NCBI RefSeq assembly: GCF_005768555.2
Contig: NZ_VCHX02000180.1
Coordinates: 1 to 64,000, forward strand
Direction of reading: 5' to 3'
DNA length: 64,000 bases
From: Streptomyces sporangiiformans
GTDB taxonomy: Bacteria; Actinomycetota; Actinomycetes; Streptomycetales; Streptomycetaceae
Shown: positions 51,801-59,645 of the stretch, piece after piece
How positions within the stretch are numbered: the first letter of the stretch is position 1
How the letters are laid out: each line of letters starts with the position of its first letter
Translations under genes and position numbers: made by a program
The notes under the pieces: model-generated
Told to the model about the DNA's origin: nothing
Seen by the model: the letters and a program-made list of their open reading frames with translations, nothing else
The model's database searches: none

Positions 51801-52024
51801 TCGCCGGCGTGCCGGTCGCCTCGTTCGACCCCGACACGGCCACCTACCGGGTCGTCACCGAGGATCCGAAACGGAGCAAGGTCACGGCGACAGCACGTGA
51901 CCCCTATGCGGCCGTGGCGATCGACCGGGCCGACGAGTCCGGCCGGACGGTGACCGTCGTCTCCGTGACCAGTGAGGACGGGTCACAGAAACGGCGGTAC
52001 CAGATCGAACTCGTGCGGCGCTGA
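48821..52024 (+). CDS. Secreted GH30 glycosidase, endo-beta-1,6-galactanase-like, multidomain
   Basis: A 1067-residue exported enzyme. After the signal peptide (cleavage near ATA-EPPP, residue 33) comes a GH30 catalytic domain (about 45-440): FEGWGTSLVWFAN, IARYNIGGGN, acid/base Glu231 in APLNEPNTPYWG and nucleophile Glu340 in LWMSEVEGTWG. It matches endo-beta-1,6-galactanases such as the S. avermitilis enzyme acting on arabinogalactan. Then follow a ricin-type CBM13 (about 540-680), two Ig-like modules, an F5/8C-like module (about 840-980) and a final Ig-like piece. ATG at 48821 sits only two bases from GGAAGG; TTG at 48827 is an alternative. Five extra modules make it unusually long. Confidence 0.85.
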   Translation: MPLSSRHRLVRALVSAVPPVLCAGLVTAPAATAEPPPQTPRSAVTVRIDPSYQQQEFEGWGTSLVWFANATGDYPDPIRKKLVDMLFGKDGLGLNIARYNIGGGNAPDVRKDYMKAGATMDGFWKAPEGTTQKEQDWWDPENPDHWDWNADAGQRWWVDQVKKKVTRWEAFSNSPPWFQTVSGYVSGGFDASTDQIRADRVDDFAAYLVRVTEQLEKKHRIKFDTIAPLNEPNTPYWGTQLGPDGQPTGGRQEGAHAGPELQQKVVLALREALEGKTTTHAEVSAMDETNPGIFTQNWNAYGSPARAAVDQLNVHTYGTGMRTSARDIAKGADKKLWMSEVEGTWGTGTDFTSMEPGLGIATRMVDDMRELEPSAWVFWQPVEDAIPQAAAGKNWGSIHVPFNCEAEDTLETCPIRTNSKFNTIRNFTHHIRPGDHFVKVSDPSSVAAVKKSGHAATVVHVNDGASSRTVTLDLSRFGMVTRKATVTPVVTSADGALVRGTPVRVTGRSATLSVPAKSVTTFLVKGVSGVAKDAALVQPGHVYRLQGAQSGKSLAPSDDGSGVVIRTTDPGSARQLWSVKKLTSGDDNRERYALINATTGKRLTVRDNAAVLEDPEDGPAGDTAQWIMSTTGDGTWTFVNAATGRLIDVTGQSSTDGAKVATYTPTSAANQRWAVTDETVLRTETAEAFTVPGLAPKLPDTVTPVFRDGARGSLPVMWKLPSDRKWRDPGTVRVTGRATDPLGRQIPAKAVVTVDTIASALPGRAKTYVGGTPELPRTVVGVGKNGGRADLPVTWDRAPDGAFDKAGVVTLHGTAKIVDGSTVDASVRVQVTEPAQTNIAPDDDVSVDATFTESGYSAERLRNGNLSEKAWSNWKPGNTKNPSDTVTFTLPAARDLDRVVAHFHRDGSTASFPASLKVQVRAAGDGAWVDASDAVEVGAEGTPVVDVPLTAGPTTGVRVVMTARPGGYITMSEIEVFAKSPGASSDAAAASIEVAGVPVASFDPDTATYRVVTEDPKRSKVTATARDPYAAVAIDRADESGRTVTVVSVTSEDGSQKRRYQIELVRR

Positions 52025-52033
52025 GCCGGCATC

Positions 52034-52076
52034 GGGGAGGGGAGCCGCAGCAGTTGGCTCCCCTCCCCGGACTTTT
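52034..52076 (+). terminator. Rho-independent terminator after GH30 gene
   Basis: GGGGAGGGGAGCC (52034-52046) and GGCTCCCCTCCCC (52056-52068) pair perfectly (13 bp) over a nine-base loop, with TTTT soon after. Confidence 0.92.
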
Positions 52077-52165
52077 CTCCGGACCAGCCGTCGGCTCGGC
52101 AACCGGCATCTGAGCCTTTGCCGACCCCTTGACGTGTCAGCGACAACGATGGCTTGATGGCGTAA

Positions 52166-52179
52166 TGGGAGCGCTCCCA
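52166..52179. promoter_or_regulatory. CebR box
   Basis: TGGGAGCGCTCCCA, a perfect 14-bp palindrome identical to the consensus of CebR, the Streptomyces repressor relieved by cellobiose and cello-oligosaccharides. It lies 21 bp before the esterase start codon and downstream of a TTGACG -35-like element at 52129. Confidence 0.95.
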
Positions 52180-52199
52180 CCTCGTTCGGAGAAGGGAAC

Positions 52200-53396
52200 A
52201 TGATGCGCAGCACCCCCCGCTTACGCTTACGGATCATTCCGGCTCTCACCTTTCTGGCCACCCTGCTCGCCGCGCTCCTGATCATGGGAGCAACCCTCGC
52301 GCCGCGCGCCGCGGCCGCACCGGCGGCGGAGCCCCCGGCGACACAGGCAGCCGAGTCGGCGGCGGCACCGGCAACTGAGCGTGCAGCAGCGGCGGCCGCC
52401 ATACGCATCATGCCGCTGGGCGATTCGATCACCGGCTCGCCTGGCTGCTGGCGGGCGGTGCTGTGGAACCGGCTGCAGAGCGCCGGATACACGGACATCG
52501 ACTTCGTCGGCACCCTCGGCCCTCAGGGCTGCGGACAGCCGCACGACGGTGACAACGAGGGCCACGGCGGCGAGTTGGTGACCGACGTGGCGGACCGGAA
52601 CCTGCTCCCCGGCAGGCTGGCCGCCACCCATCCCGACATCGTTGTCATGCACTTCGGCACGAACGACGTATGGAGCAGCATCGCCCCCGACCGCATCCTC
52701 GCCGCCTACACCAAGCTGGTGGCACAGATGCGGGCCGACAACCCGGACATGAAGATCCTCGTCGCGCAGCTCATCCCGCTGAACCCCAGCAGTTGTACGG
52801 GCTGCGCGCAGCGCGTCGTCGACTTCAACGCGCGGATCCCCGACTGGGCCCGCGCCACGAGCACGAGCCGCTCCCCGGTGACCGTGGTGGACCAGTGGAC
52901 GGGCTTCAACACGGCCACCGACACCTACGACGGCGTGCACCCCTCCGCCTCCGGCGACGACAAGATCGCCGCCCGCTGGTATCCGCCTCTGGCCGCCCTC
53001 CTCGAGGCGGGCCCGCCGGGAGATCCCGGCGATCCCGGTGACCCGGGTGGCGGTCAGCCCGCCTGCACCGTCTCCTTCCGGGCCGTCTCCTCCTGGCAGG
53101 GCGGCTATCAGGGCGAGGTGACGGTGAGCAACACGTCCGCCGCTTCCGTCTCGGGCTGGACCGTGACGGTCGTACCGGCCGACGGCGCACGCCTCAGCCA
53201 GGTCTGGAACGGCACCCTCACCACGGCCGCCGACGGCTCCGCCGCCGTCACCAACGCGACGTGGAACGGCACCCTGGCGCCCGGAGCGAGCGCCGCCTTC
53301 GGCTTCATCACCGCGGCTCCGGCCACGGCCGGTACCCCGTCGGCGACCGTCAAGTGCACGGCGACGGCTGCGGCCGCCGCTGTCTCCTCCCCCTGA
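52200..53396 (+). CDS. Secreted CE3-type SGNH esterase with CBM2
   Basis: A 398-residue exported esterase. Signal peptide, then an alanine-rich linker, then an SGNH domain (about 68-270): catalytic Ser76 in MPLGDSITGS, block III FGTNDVW, and the His/Asp pair in YDGVHPSASGDDK. The closest type is CE3 acetyl xylan esterase. A glycine-proline linker (GDPGDPGDPGG) leads to a family 2 cellulose-binding module (about 288-390, YQGEVTVSNTSAASVSGWTV). Deacetylates hemicellulose near cellulose fibres. A CebR box overlaps the promoter, so cellobiose induction is predicted. Confidence 0.9.
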   Translation: MMRSTPRLRLRIIPALTFLATLLAALLIMGATLAPRAAAAPAAEPPATQAAESAAAPATERAAAAAAIRIMPLGDSITGSPGCWRAVLWNRLQSAGYTDIDFVGTLGPQGCGQPHDGDNEGHGGELVTDVADRNLLPGRLAATHPDIVVMHFGTNDVWSSIAPDRILAAYTKLVAQMRADNPDMKILVAQLIPLNPSSCTGCAQRVVDFNARIPDWARATSTSRSPVTVVDQWTGFNTATDTYDGVHPSASGDDKIAARWYPPLAALLEAGPPGDPGDPGDPGGGQPACTVSFRAVSSWQGGYQGEVTVSNTSAASVSGWTVTVVPADGARLSQVWNGTLTTAADGSAAVTNATWNGTLAPGASAAFGFITAAPATAGTPSATVKCTATAAAAAVSSP

Positions 53397-53593
53397 GCCC
53401 CGGCGCGGACAGGGGCCAACGCCCCTTCCAGCGTGGGTCGTTCAGCATCGCCCTTCAGCATCGCTCACTCAGCGTCGCCCGTTCCGTTTCGCCGGTTCCG
53501 TGCCGCCCGTTCGAGCCCCGTCCCCTCGCTTCCTGCCCCCGCCCCGCCCCGAACGCTTTCCCTCCCCCGTTTCCGTCCTCTCCTGGAGCCGCC

Positions 53594-55258
53594 ATGAGAT
53601 CCCGTCCCCCCACCCGTATCCGTACTCGTCCCCGTACCCCCGCCGTCCCACGGGTGGCAGCCGTCGCCGCAGCCCTCCTGGGGCTCCTCCTCCCCCTGCT
53701 CGCCTTCGGCACACCGGCCGCCGCGGCGGCGACCGGCTTCCGTATCGAGAACGGCCGGTTGACGGAGGCGTCCGGGAACGACTTCGTGATGCGCGGCGTC
53801 AACCACGCGCACACCTGGTATCCGGACCGCATGAGCTCCCTCGCCCACATCAAGGCCAAGGGAGCCAACACCGTACGTGTGGTCCTCTCCAGCGGTGACC
53901 GCTGGACCCGCAATGACACCGCCGATGTGGCGAACGTCGTCGCCCAGTGCAAGCAGAACCGGCTCATCTGCGTCCTGGAAGTCCACGACACCACGGGCTA
54001 CGGCGAACAGAGCGGCGCCGTCACCCTCTCCCGCGCCGCCGACTACTGGATCAGCGTGCAGAGCGCGCTGACCGGCCAGGAGAACTACGTCATCGTCAAC
54101 CTCGGCAACGAGCCCTACGGCAACAACAACTACGCAAGCTGGACGGCTGACACCAAGGCCGCCATCCAGAAGCTCCGTAACGCCGGATTCGACCACACCC
54201 TCATGGTGGACGCACCCAACTGGGGCCAGGACTGGGCGTTCACCATGCGCGACAACGCGGCCTCGGTCTTCGCCGCCGACCCGGACGCCAACACCGTCTT
54301 CTCCATCCACATGTACGGCGTCTTCGACACGGCCGCGGAGATCAGCGACTACCTGAACCGCTTTGTCGCCGCCAAACTCCCCCTCGTCATAGGCGAGTTC
54401 GGACACGACCACTCCGACGGCAATCCCGACGAGGACGCCATCCTGGCCGCCGCCCAGCAGCTCGGCCTCGGCTACCTCGGCTGGTCCTGGAGCGGCAACG
54501 GCGGCGGGGTCGAATACCTGGACATGGTCACGAACTTCGACCCGAACCAGCTCACCACCTGGGGTCAGCGGCTCTTCAACGGCGCGAACGGCATCGCCGC
54601 CACCTCCGAAGAGGCTGACATCTACTCCTCCGGCGGCCAGGACACCACTCCCCCGACCACCCCCGGGACACCGGCCGCCTCGGCGGTGACCTCCTCGTCC
54701 GTCACCCTGAACTGGACCGCGGCCACCGACGCGACCGGCGTCACGGGCTATGACGTCGTCCGCGTCAGCGGCGGAGACGAAACCGTGGTCACCACGACCG
54801 CCCGCACCTCCGCCAACCTCACCGGCCTCGGCCCGTCCACCTCGTACACCTTCGCCGTCTACGCCCGCGACGCCGCCGGCAACCGATCCGGGCGCTCCGG
54901 GACAGTGGCGGTCACCACGTCCTCCGGCGGATCGCAGGCGGCCTGCGGCATCGGCTACCGGGTGACGAACCAGTGGACGGGCGGGTTCCAGGGCGAGATC
55001 GTCATCCGCAACACCGGCAGTTCCGCGATCAATGGCTGGAGTCTGCGCTGGACCTTCCCCGACAGCCAGCGCATCACCAACCTGTGGGGCGGCACCGCGA
55101 CCCAGACCGGCGCCGAGGTGAACGTCAGCTCCGCCTCGTACACCGCGGCGATCCCCGCGGGGGGCTCCGTCACCCTCGGCTTCACGGCCAACCGGTCGAC
55201 CGCGAACCCCAGCCCCACCGCCTTCACCCTCAACGGCTCCACCTGCTCCCTGACCTGA
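53594..55258 (+). CDS. Secreted GH5_8 endo-beta-1,4-mannanase with Fn3 and CBM2
   Basis: A 554-residue exported hydrolase. Signal ends at PAAAAATG. The catalytic domain (about 46-345) matches Streptomyces ManA: FVMRGVNHAHTWYPD, GANTVRVVLSSGDRWT, acid/base Glu173 in VNLGNEPYG and nucleophile Glu268 in LVIGEFGHDHSDG. An Fn3 module (about 355-445) and a CBM2 (about 455-550) follow. ATG at 53594 with TGGAG just upstream. Together with the CE3 gene it forms a hemicellulase pair, though no CebR box is seen before this gene, so it may be read from the upstream promoter. Confidence 0.9.
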   Translation: MRSRPPTRIRTRPRTPAVPRVAAVAAALLGLLLPLLAFGTPAAAAATGFRIENGRLTEASGNDFVMRGVNHAHTWYPDRMSSLAHIKAKGANTVRVVLSSGDRWTRNDTADVANVVAQCKQNRLICVLEVHDTTGYGEQSGAVTLSRAADYWISVQSALTGQENYVIVNLGNEPYGNNNYASWTADTKAAIQKLRNAGFDHTLMVDAPNWGQDWAFTMRDNAASVFAADPDANTVFSIHMYGVFDTAAEISDYLNRFVAAKLPLVIGEFGHDHSDGNPDEDAILAAAQQLGLGYLGWSWSGNGGGVEYLDMVTNFDPNQLTTWGQRLFNGANGIAATSEEADIYSSGGQDTTPPTTPGTPAASAVTSSSVTLNWTAATDATGVTGYDVVRVSGGDETVVTTTARTSANLTGLGPSTSYTFAVYARDAAGNRSGRSGTVAVTTSSGGSQAACGIGYRVTNQWTGGFQGEIVIRNTGSSAINGWSLRWTFPDSQRITNLWGGTATQTGAEVNVSSASYTAAIPAGGSVTLGFTANRSTANPSPTAFTLNGSTCSLT

Positions 55259-55274
55259 GGACCGGCCGGCGTCA

Positions 55275-55315
55275 CGAACCGCGTACTCCTCGCGGGGCGA
55301 GGAGTACGCGGTTCG
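55275..55315. terminator. Long perfect hairpin after mannanase gene
   Basis: A 19-bp perfect stem (CGAACCGCGTACTCCTCGC and its complement, 55275-55293 with 55297-55315) around a three-base loop. No T tract, but it is in the right place to end the mannanase transcript. Confidence 0.85.
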
Positions 55316-55363
55316 GCGCATAGTGGAGAGAGGACGGGCGCGAGCCCGGAAGGAATGGGGATC

Positions 55364-56092
55364 ATGGCCCACCAGGCGTCCGCATCACCGGATGCGACCT
55401 CCCTGCTGCTGAGCACCCATACGGTCGAGGACTTCCTCCGTGCCCTGGCCGACAGCGCGCTGGCGCTGTATCCGGCCGCGGACGGATGCGGCGTCACCCT
55501 GGAGCGGCCCAACCGTCCGCTGACCGTGGTCAGTGCCGGCATCAGCGCCCCCGAACTCGACGAGGCGCAGTACGGGCAGGACGACGGTCCCTGCCTCGAA
55601 GCGCTGCGAACGGGCGAGGAAGTCATGGTGGAGGACATGCTGAGCGAGGAACGCTGGGGCCCCTACCCGGCGTACGCCGTGTCCCGTGGTACGCGCTCCT
55701 CGATCTCCCTGCCGATCGCGGCTCGCACCCGCACCGTAGGCGCCCTCAACCTGTACGCGCCCAAGCCCGCCGGCCTGGACGACGCCGACCTCACCGGTCT
55801 GCGCGCGCTCGCCTCCCAGGCCACCGGCGCCATCGCCCTGGCCCAGCGCATGGCCGACACCGACGAATACGTCGCGGATCTGCTGAGGGCGCTGCGGTCG
55901 CGCAGCATCATCGACCAGGCGATCGGCATCATCATGGGCCGGCAGCGCTGCACCGCCGAGGAAGCGTTCACGACCCTGCGCCGTGCCTCCCAGCACCGCA
56001 ACATCAAACTCCGCGACCTGTGCACCGAACTCATCACCAACATCAGCGGTAAGCCGCCCTCCGGCGGCAGGACACTGCCTCCCCGCCCCTGA
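55364..56092 (+). CDS. GAF-ANTAR RNA-binding antitermination regulator
   Basis: A 242-residue sensor. The GAF domain (about 20-170) contains YPAADGCGVTLERPNRPLTVV and AARTRTVGALNLYA; the ANTAR domain (about 175-235) is SRSIIDQAIGIIMGRQRCTAEEAFTTLRRASQ. ANTAR proteins bind paired RNA hairpins and prevent termination. GAF pockets usually hold a small ligand, and this one may respond to redox or light. ATG at 55364 has AAGGA; the in-frame ATG at 55355 is too close to a ribosome site. No adjacent histidine kinase, so it is an orphan. Confidence 0.88.
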   Translation: MAHQASASPDATSLLLSTHTVEDFLRALADSALALYPAADGCGVTLERPNRPLTVVSAGISAPELDEAQYGQDDGPCLEALRTGEEVMVEDMLSEERWGPYPAYAVSRGTRSSISLPIAARTRTVGALNLYAPKPAGLDDADLTGLRALASQATGAIALAQRMADTDEYVADLLRALRSRSIIDQAIGIIMGRQRCTAEEAFTTLRRASQHRNIKLRDLCTELITNISGKPPSGGRTLPPRP

Positions 56093-56368
56093 CACACGGA
56101 CCCTGGTCTGTCGCTCGAACGCGCCGCCAGGGTCTCTCGGACGGGGTTCACCCGGATGGCGGAACGCCCGCGCCGCCGCCCCATGTAGAAGGGCCTGCTC
56201 CTGCTGCGCCCGGGCTCACGGCCGGTCCTGCCCGGGCCCCGCTCAGCGGGTGATCTTGATGCGGGTCGCGCAGGATGGTGCCGGTTGCCCAACCGCAGGG
56301 ACAGCAGGGCGGGGCAGCTGTTTCTCCTGCGGCGAACTGCCGCCCGATCCCCCACTCAGGAGCAAGAA

Positions 56369-57433
56369 ATGGCAGTAATGACGGAGACGTTGGTACCGGC
56401 GCTGGAGGACGCCCGCCAGGCCCATGCGGCCGTGCTCGACCGGTTGCGGGCAGATGCGGCCGTCACGCCGCCCGGCCCGTACCGGCAGATGCTGGAGCGC
56501 CAGGCCGACGACGTGCAGGACAGTGTCCAGCGCATCGAGCACCATGTGCGCGAGCTGCGGCCCCGCGGGCTGCTCGGCGGCACGACCGACGTGGCGAGGC
56601 TCGCCGCCCGTACCACCGTCCGGGCGGCCATGCTGCCGGTGACGATCGGGCAGCGGTTCGTCACGGGGGTGCTGCAGGGCCAGGGCCCGGCCGATGAGCG
56701 GCGGCTGCTGAGGAACACCGAGGACGAGTACGCGACGGCGGCCCGGGCGCTGGCCGTCTCCCGAGCCGGCGAGGTCCTCGCCGAGCAGGTCCAGGACCAG
56801 GCCACCATCGATCTGCTCACCACGCTCCGCCGCCAGAACCAGGAGCTGCTGGCCACGCTGGAGGACAGCGTCGCCGCGCAGGCCCGGTCCGTGGCCGCCG
56901 CGGGCAACGGCAACGGATTCCGCCCGGAGCAGAGCGGGTATCGCGGCCTGGTCGAGGCGGCCACCCGCACGGTGCTGACCGCCGCGGACCGGCTGCGGGA
57001 CGCGGCCCGGACCGGGGGACGGCGAACCCGAGGTGCCGCTGAGGGGGCGATGCGGGAGATGCCCGAGGCGACCCGCGTGGCCGAGCAGGTCCAAGGCGCG
57101 GTGACCCGGGAAGAAGATCTGCCCATCGCCCGCTTCAGCCAGCTCAGCGCCGATGAGATCCAGCGGCGGCTCCGCTCGCTGTCCCAGTCGGAGCTGACGG
57201 TGATCGAGGGCTACGAGCGCAGCCATGCCAACCGGCCCGGTGTCCTGGACGCCATCGAGCACCTGCGCGGCGGCGAGCCCTGGCCCGGCTACGACGCCAT
57301 GGAACCCAGCCGGATCATGGACCGGTTGCAGAACGAACCGCTCAGCGTGGCCCGCCAGGTGCTGGAGCACGAGCGGCGCCACCGCCGGCGGCAGACGATC
57401 ATCTCCGCCGCCGAAGCACGCGTTCCCGCGTAG
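56369..57433 (+). CDS. Helical hypothetical protein with C-terminal DUF8129-like domain
   Basis: A 354-residue protein, mostly alpha-helical. The central part has repeated helices with a ferritin-like feel (DEYATAARALAVSRAGEVLAEQ, DLLTTLRRQNQELLATLEDSV). Near residues 255-310 is a block, LPIARFSQLSADEIQRRLRSLSQSELTVI..YERSHANRPGVLDAIEHL, that resembles a domain common in actinobacteria (DUF8129). Function unknown; related proteins occur near gas-vesicle or stress genes. AGGAG nine bases before ATG. Confidence 0.72.
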   Translation: MAVMTETLVPALEDARQAHAAVLDRLRADAAVTPPGPYRQMLERQADDVQDSVQRIEHHVRELRPRGLLGGTTDVARLAARTTVRAAMLPVTIGQRFVTGVLQGQGPADERRLLRNTEDEYATAARALAVSRAGEVLAEQVQDQATIDLLTTLRRQNQELLATLEDSVAAQARSVAAAGNGNGFRPEQSGYRGLVEAATRTVLTAADRLRDAARTGGRRTRGAAEGAMREMPEATRVAEQVQGAVTREEDLPIARFSQLSADEIQRRLRSLSQSELTVIEGYERSHANRPGVLDAIEHLRGGEPWPGYDAMEPSRIMDRLQNEPLSVARQVLEHERRHRRRQTIISAAEARVPA

Positions 57434-57479
57434 TTCCGCCGTCCCCTGTTCCCTGCCCCCTGTTCCCTGCCCGGTTCCC

Positions 57480-57510
57480 CTGCCCGCCCCTTGCTCTCCG
57501 GGGCGGGCAG
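57480..57510. terminator. Convergent hairpin
   Basis: CTGCCCGCCCC (57480-57490) pairs perfectly with GGGGCGGGCAG (57500-57510). It lies between the rightward helical-protein gene and a leftward small gene and likely terminates both. Confidence 0.8.
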
Positions 57511-57511
57511 G

Positions 57512-57733
57512 TCACGAGTGACCGCCGTCCGTCTTGTCGAGGAGCGTGCGAGCCCCCGTCCCCGCGAGCCCTACGGACGTGAAGATCACGCGGAACAGCT
57601 CCCAGGCGGTCGCGTCGCCGAGGGAGCCCGTTGCGCTCTCCTCCTCCGCGGCCTCGGGGTACCGCGGCACAGGCACCGTCCTCGGGTCATCGGGACGAGG
57701 CGGATCGACCCGGCGAACTGAACCTCCCAACAC
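57512..57733 (-). CDS. Small hypothetical protein
   Basis: A 73-residue protein with GTG start, ending ELFRVIFTSVGLAGTGARTLLDKTDGGHS. Third codon positions on this strand are G/C-rich as in real genes, which the opposite-strand ORF at 57534-57755 is not as clearly. GGAAG lies seven bases before the start. No family recognised. Separated from the next leftward gene by about 180 bp with nothing evident. Confidence 0.5.
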   Translation of the reverse strand: MLGGSVRRVDPPRPDDPRTVPVPRYPEAAEEESATGSLGDATAWELFRVIFTSVGLAGTGARTLLDKTDGGHS

Positions 57734-57910
57734 GGGCTTCCACTTCCCTCAGTAGGGGGCCTGTTCGACCCTGTGGCCGGTCGCTGACACACCACGCGGA
57801 ACTGCCCTCGCCACGCTAACGACACCGGCCCTTGTGTTCCTCGTGCGCGCCGCCACGGCCGTCTCGCCGCCACCCGGACAGTGCAACCGACCGCGGCCGA
57901 CGCACCATGC

Positions 57911-58954
57911 TCAGAGTTCGTCGGTGGGCACGATCCCCGCCTGCCCCTCCCATTCCTGCCGCCCGGGTTCCGTGGCGTGCAGGATGGTGCGGGCGACCAG
58001 TTCGGGCGCATCGAGCATGGGTACGTGGCCACAGTCGGTCAGCGCCACCAGGCGGGCGTTCGGGATCATGGCGCGGGCCCTGACGGCCTGTCTCGGCGGC
58101 AGCAGGCGGTCGCGGGTGCCCCAGGCGATGGTGACCGGGACATCGGGGATGTCGCCCGCGAACAGGTCCGGGGCGCGCCCGGCCCGCAGGGTGGCCTGGA
58201 ATGCCGCCGAGTCCCGCAGCGGCCGCAAGGCCGCGACCACCCTCTCCGGTGGGCACAGGTCCGACCGCCCGTACAAGGTGCCGGTCAGCACGGCGCGGGC
58301 GGGGGCAGTGCCCACCAGCCGGGCCAGGGCCGCCTCGGGCAGCAGCCGCACACCCTGTCGGGCTCCGGTCAGCACCGCGTAGGCGTAGCGCCGCTCGGCG
58401 CTGGTCCAGAAGCCGGCGGGGGCCAGCGCCGTCACACTGCGCGCCAGCCCCGCCTGCCCCAGGCGCAGCGTGATCAGCCCGCCCAGTGAGTGGCCCACCA
58501 CGTGCGGCCGCTCCACGCCCAGCGCCGCGAACACGGAGCCCAGCCACGCAACGGCCGTCTGCAGGTCACGGGGCACACCGGGGTCCAGGTCGGGGGACTG
58601 TCCGAAGCCCGGCAGGTCCATCGCGATGACCTCTCGCTGTCCTGTCAGGAGTGGCACGACCGGATCCCAGGCCTGCCGGTGGCATCCCAGCCCGTGCAGC
58701 AGCACCACCGGATCGCCGGAACCCTGCCGCTCGTACGCCACGGTCACCGGACTCAGATCCGCCGCCTGGCCCTGGACGAACCAAGCCGCTCGAGGCGGGA
58801 CGACGACCTGTCCCCGCTCACCGTCGGGCCCTGCCGCGGGCTCCCGCCGCAGCCAGAGGGCACCCAGCAGGAGACCACGTAGGCCGACCGCGACCCGCAG
58901 GGCACGGTCCCCGCCTTGGCCGGCTATGGAAAGAACCTCAGACAACCAGGCCAT
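57911..58954 (-). CDS. Alpha/beta hydrolase fold protein
   Basis: A 347-residue hydrolase. An N-terminal helical segment (LRVAVGLRGLLLGALWL) may associate with the membrane. The hydrolase part shows VVLLHGLGCHRQAWDPV (oxyanion), DLPGFGQS, nucleophile HVVGHSLGG, and the late acid/His in GTRDRLLPP and DCGHVPMLDAPE. ATG at 58954 is preceded by GAGGT. Substrate cannot be inferred. The 5-prime region of about 350 bp up to 59303 has no gene. Confidence 0.83.
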   Translation of the reverse strand: MAWLSEVLSIAGQGGDRALRVAVGLRGLLLGALWLRREPAAGPDGERGQVVVPPRAAWFVQGQAADLSPVTVAYERQGSGDPVVLLHGLGCHRQAWDPVVPLLTGQREVIAMDLPGFGQSPDLDPGVPRDLQTAVAWLGSVFAALGVERPHVVGHSLGGLITLRLGQAGLARSVTALAPAGFWTSAERRYAYAVLTGARQGVRLLPEAALARLVGTAPARAVLTGTLYGRSDLCPPERVVAALRPLRDSAAFQATLRAGRAPDLFAGDIPDVPVTIAWGTRDRLLPPRQAVRARAMIPNARLVALTDCGHVPMLDAPELVARTILHATEPGRQEWEGQAGIVPTDEL

Positions 58955-59303
58955 CGCGAACACCTCACACACTCCACGACCCATTACGCCACAGAGGCGC
59001 AGTTTCTGCACTTGAGTCGCAATAGTCTCAACTCCGGACGAAGTGGCGGTAATTCCCTGTTGCAAGGGCAGCGCATCATCGGGCGCGGCGCACGTCGTGC
59101 TGTCCGGGTGCGCCGCTGTGGCGCGGCCCCTCGGCATGCGGGTTACTCCGTTCGGGCCCAGACTGAGGGAGGTCGGTTGCCGCACAGGCAGTCCCTGCGG
59201 GGCGACCGGCAGATGCGCGGCTGGTGAGACAGACGTTCTCCAGCGCATCCAGCGGGATCCATCCAGACCGGGAGCCCGATCACTCCTTCCTTCGGGAGGT
59301 TCC
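58955..59303. other. Intergenic region without a gene
   Basis: This 349-bp divergent gap holds promoters for the leftward hydrolase and the rightward small membrane gene. A weak inverted repeat (TTGAG and CTCAA about 10 bases apart, near 59012-59031) is the only structured patch. Nothing else recognised. Confidence 0.6.
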
Positions 59304-59513
59304 GTGATCTTGATAGCCCTGCTCGTACCGGTACTCATGATGCTTTTGATGCTCGCAATGGAGGCGTTCGAGGACTTCCTCTTCCGCCCTCCCGAGGTCC
59401 CACCGACACCACCCGGCGGCGTTGATGAGCCGTCCAGCCGAAGCGGACCGAAGTCGGCCGAGGCAGAACCTCAGAAGGACCGAGCCGCGGCGCGGGCCCT
59501 TCGGGACCGCTGA
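59304..59513 (+). CDS. Small membrane protein
   Basis: A 69-residue protein: one N-terminal hydrophobic helix (VILIALLVPVLMMLLMLAME) followed by a charged, proline-rich tail (FRPPEVPPTPPGG...PQKDRAAARALRDR). GTG start with GGGAGG five bases upstream. Too short for homology judgement. Resembles small conserved actinobacterial membrane proteins of unknown role. Confidence 0.65.
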   Translation: MILIALLVPVLMMLLMLAMEAFEDFLFRPPEVPPTPPGGVDEPSSRSGPKSAEAEPQKDRAAARALRDR

Positions 59514-59610
59514 GCAAGCTCCGCATTCGTCCGTCCTCCGTCCACCCACAGGTGCGCCCTCTTCCGGTGGATCCCCTTGACAGGTCTCCGTGACGGGGTC
59601 CAACCTTACG

Positions 59611-59640
59611 CTCCAATACGCAGAACGCAATATATTGGAG
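59611..59640. promoter_or_regulatory. Inverted repeat at symporter start
   Basis: CTCCAATA (59611-59618) and TATTGGAG (59633-59640) are perfect inverted repeats 14 bp apart. The right arm contains the ribosome site (GGAG) of the symporter gene, so a protein bound here would block translation or transcription. A candidate site for the GntR regulator in the same operon. Confidence 0.6.
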
Positions 59641-59645
59641 CTCGC

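Noticed and set aside
57534..57755. 73-residue plus-strand ORF opposite the small gene at 57512
   Set aside because: Lower-quality codon use and no ribosome site; the minus-strand reading is preferred though still uncertain.
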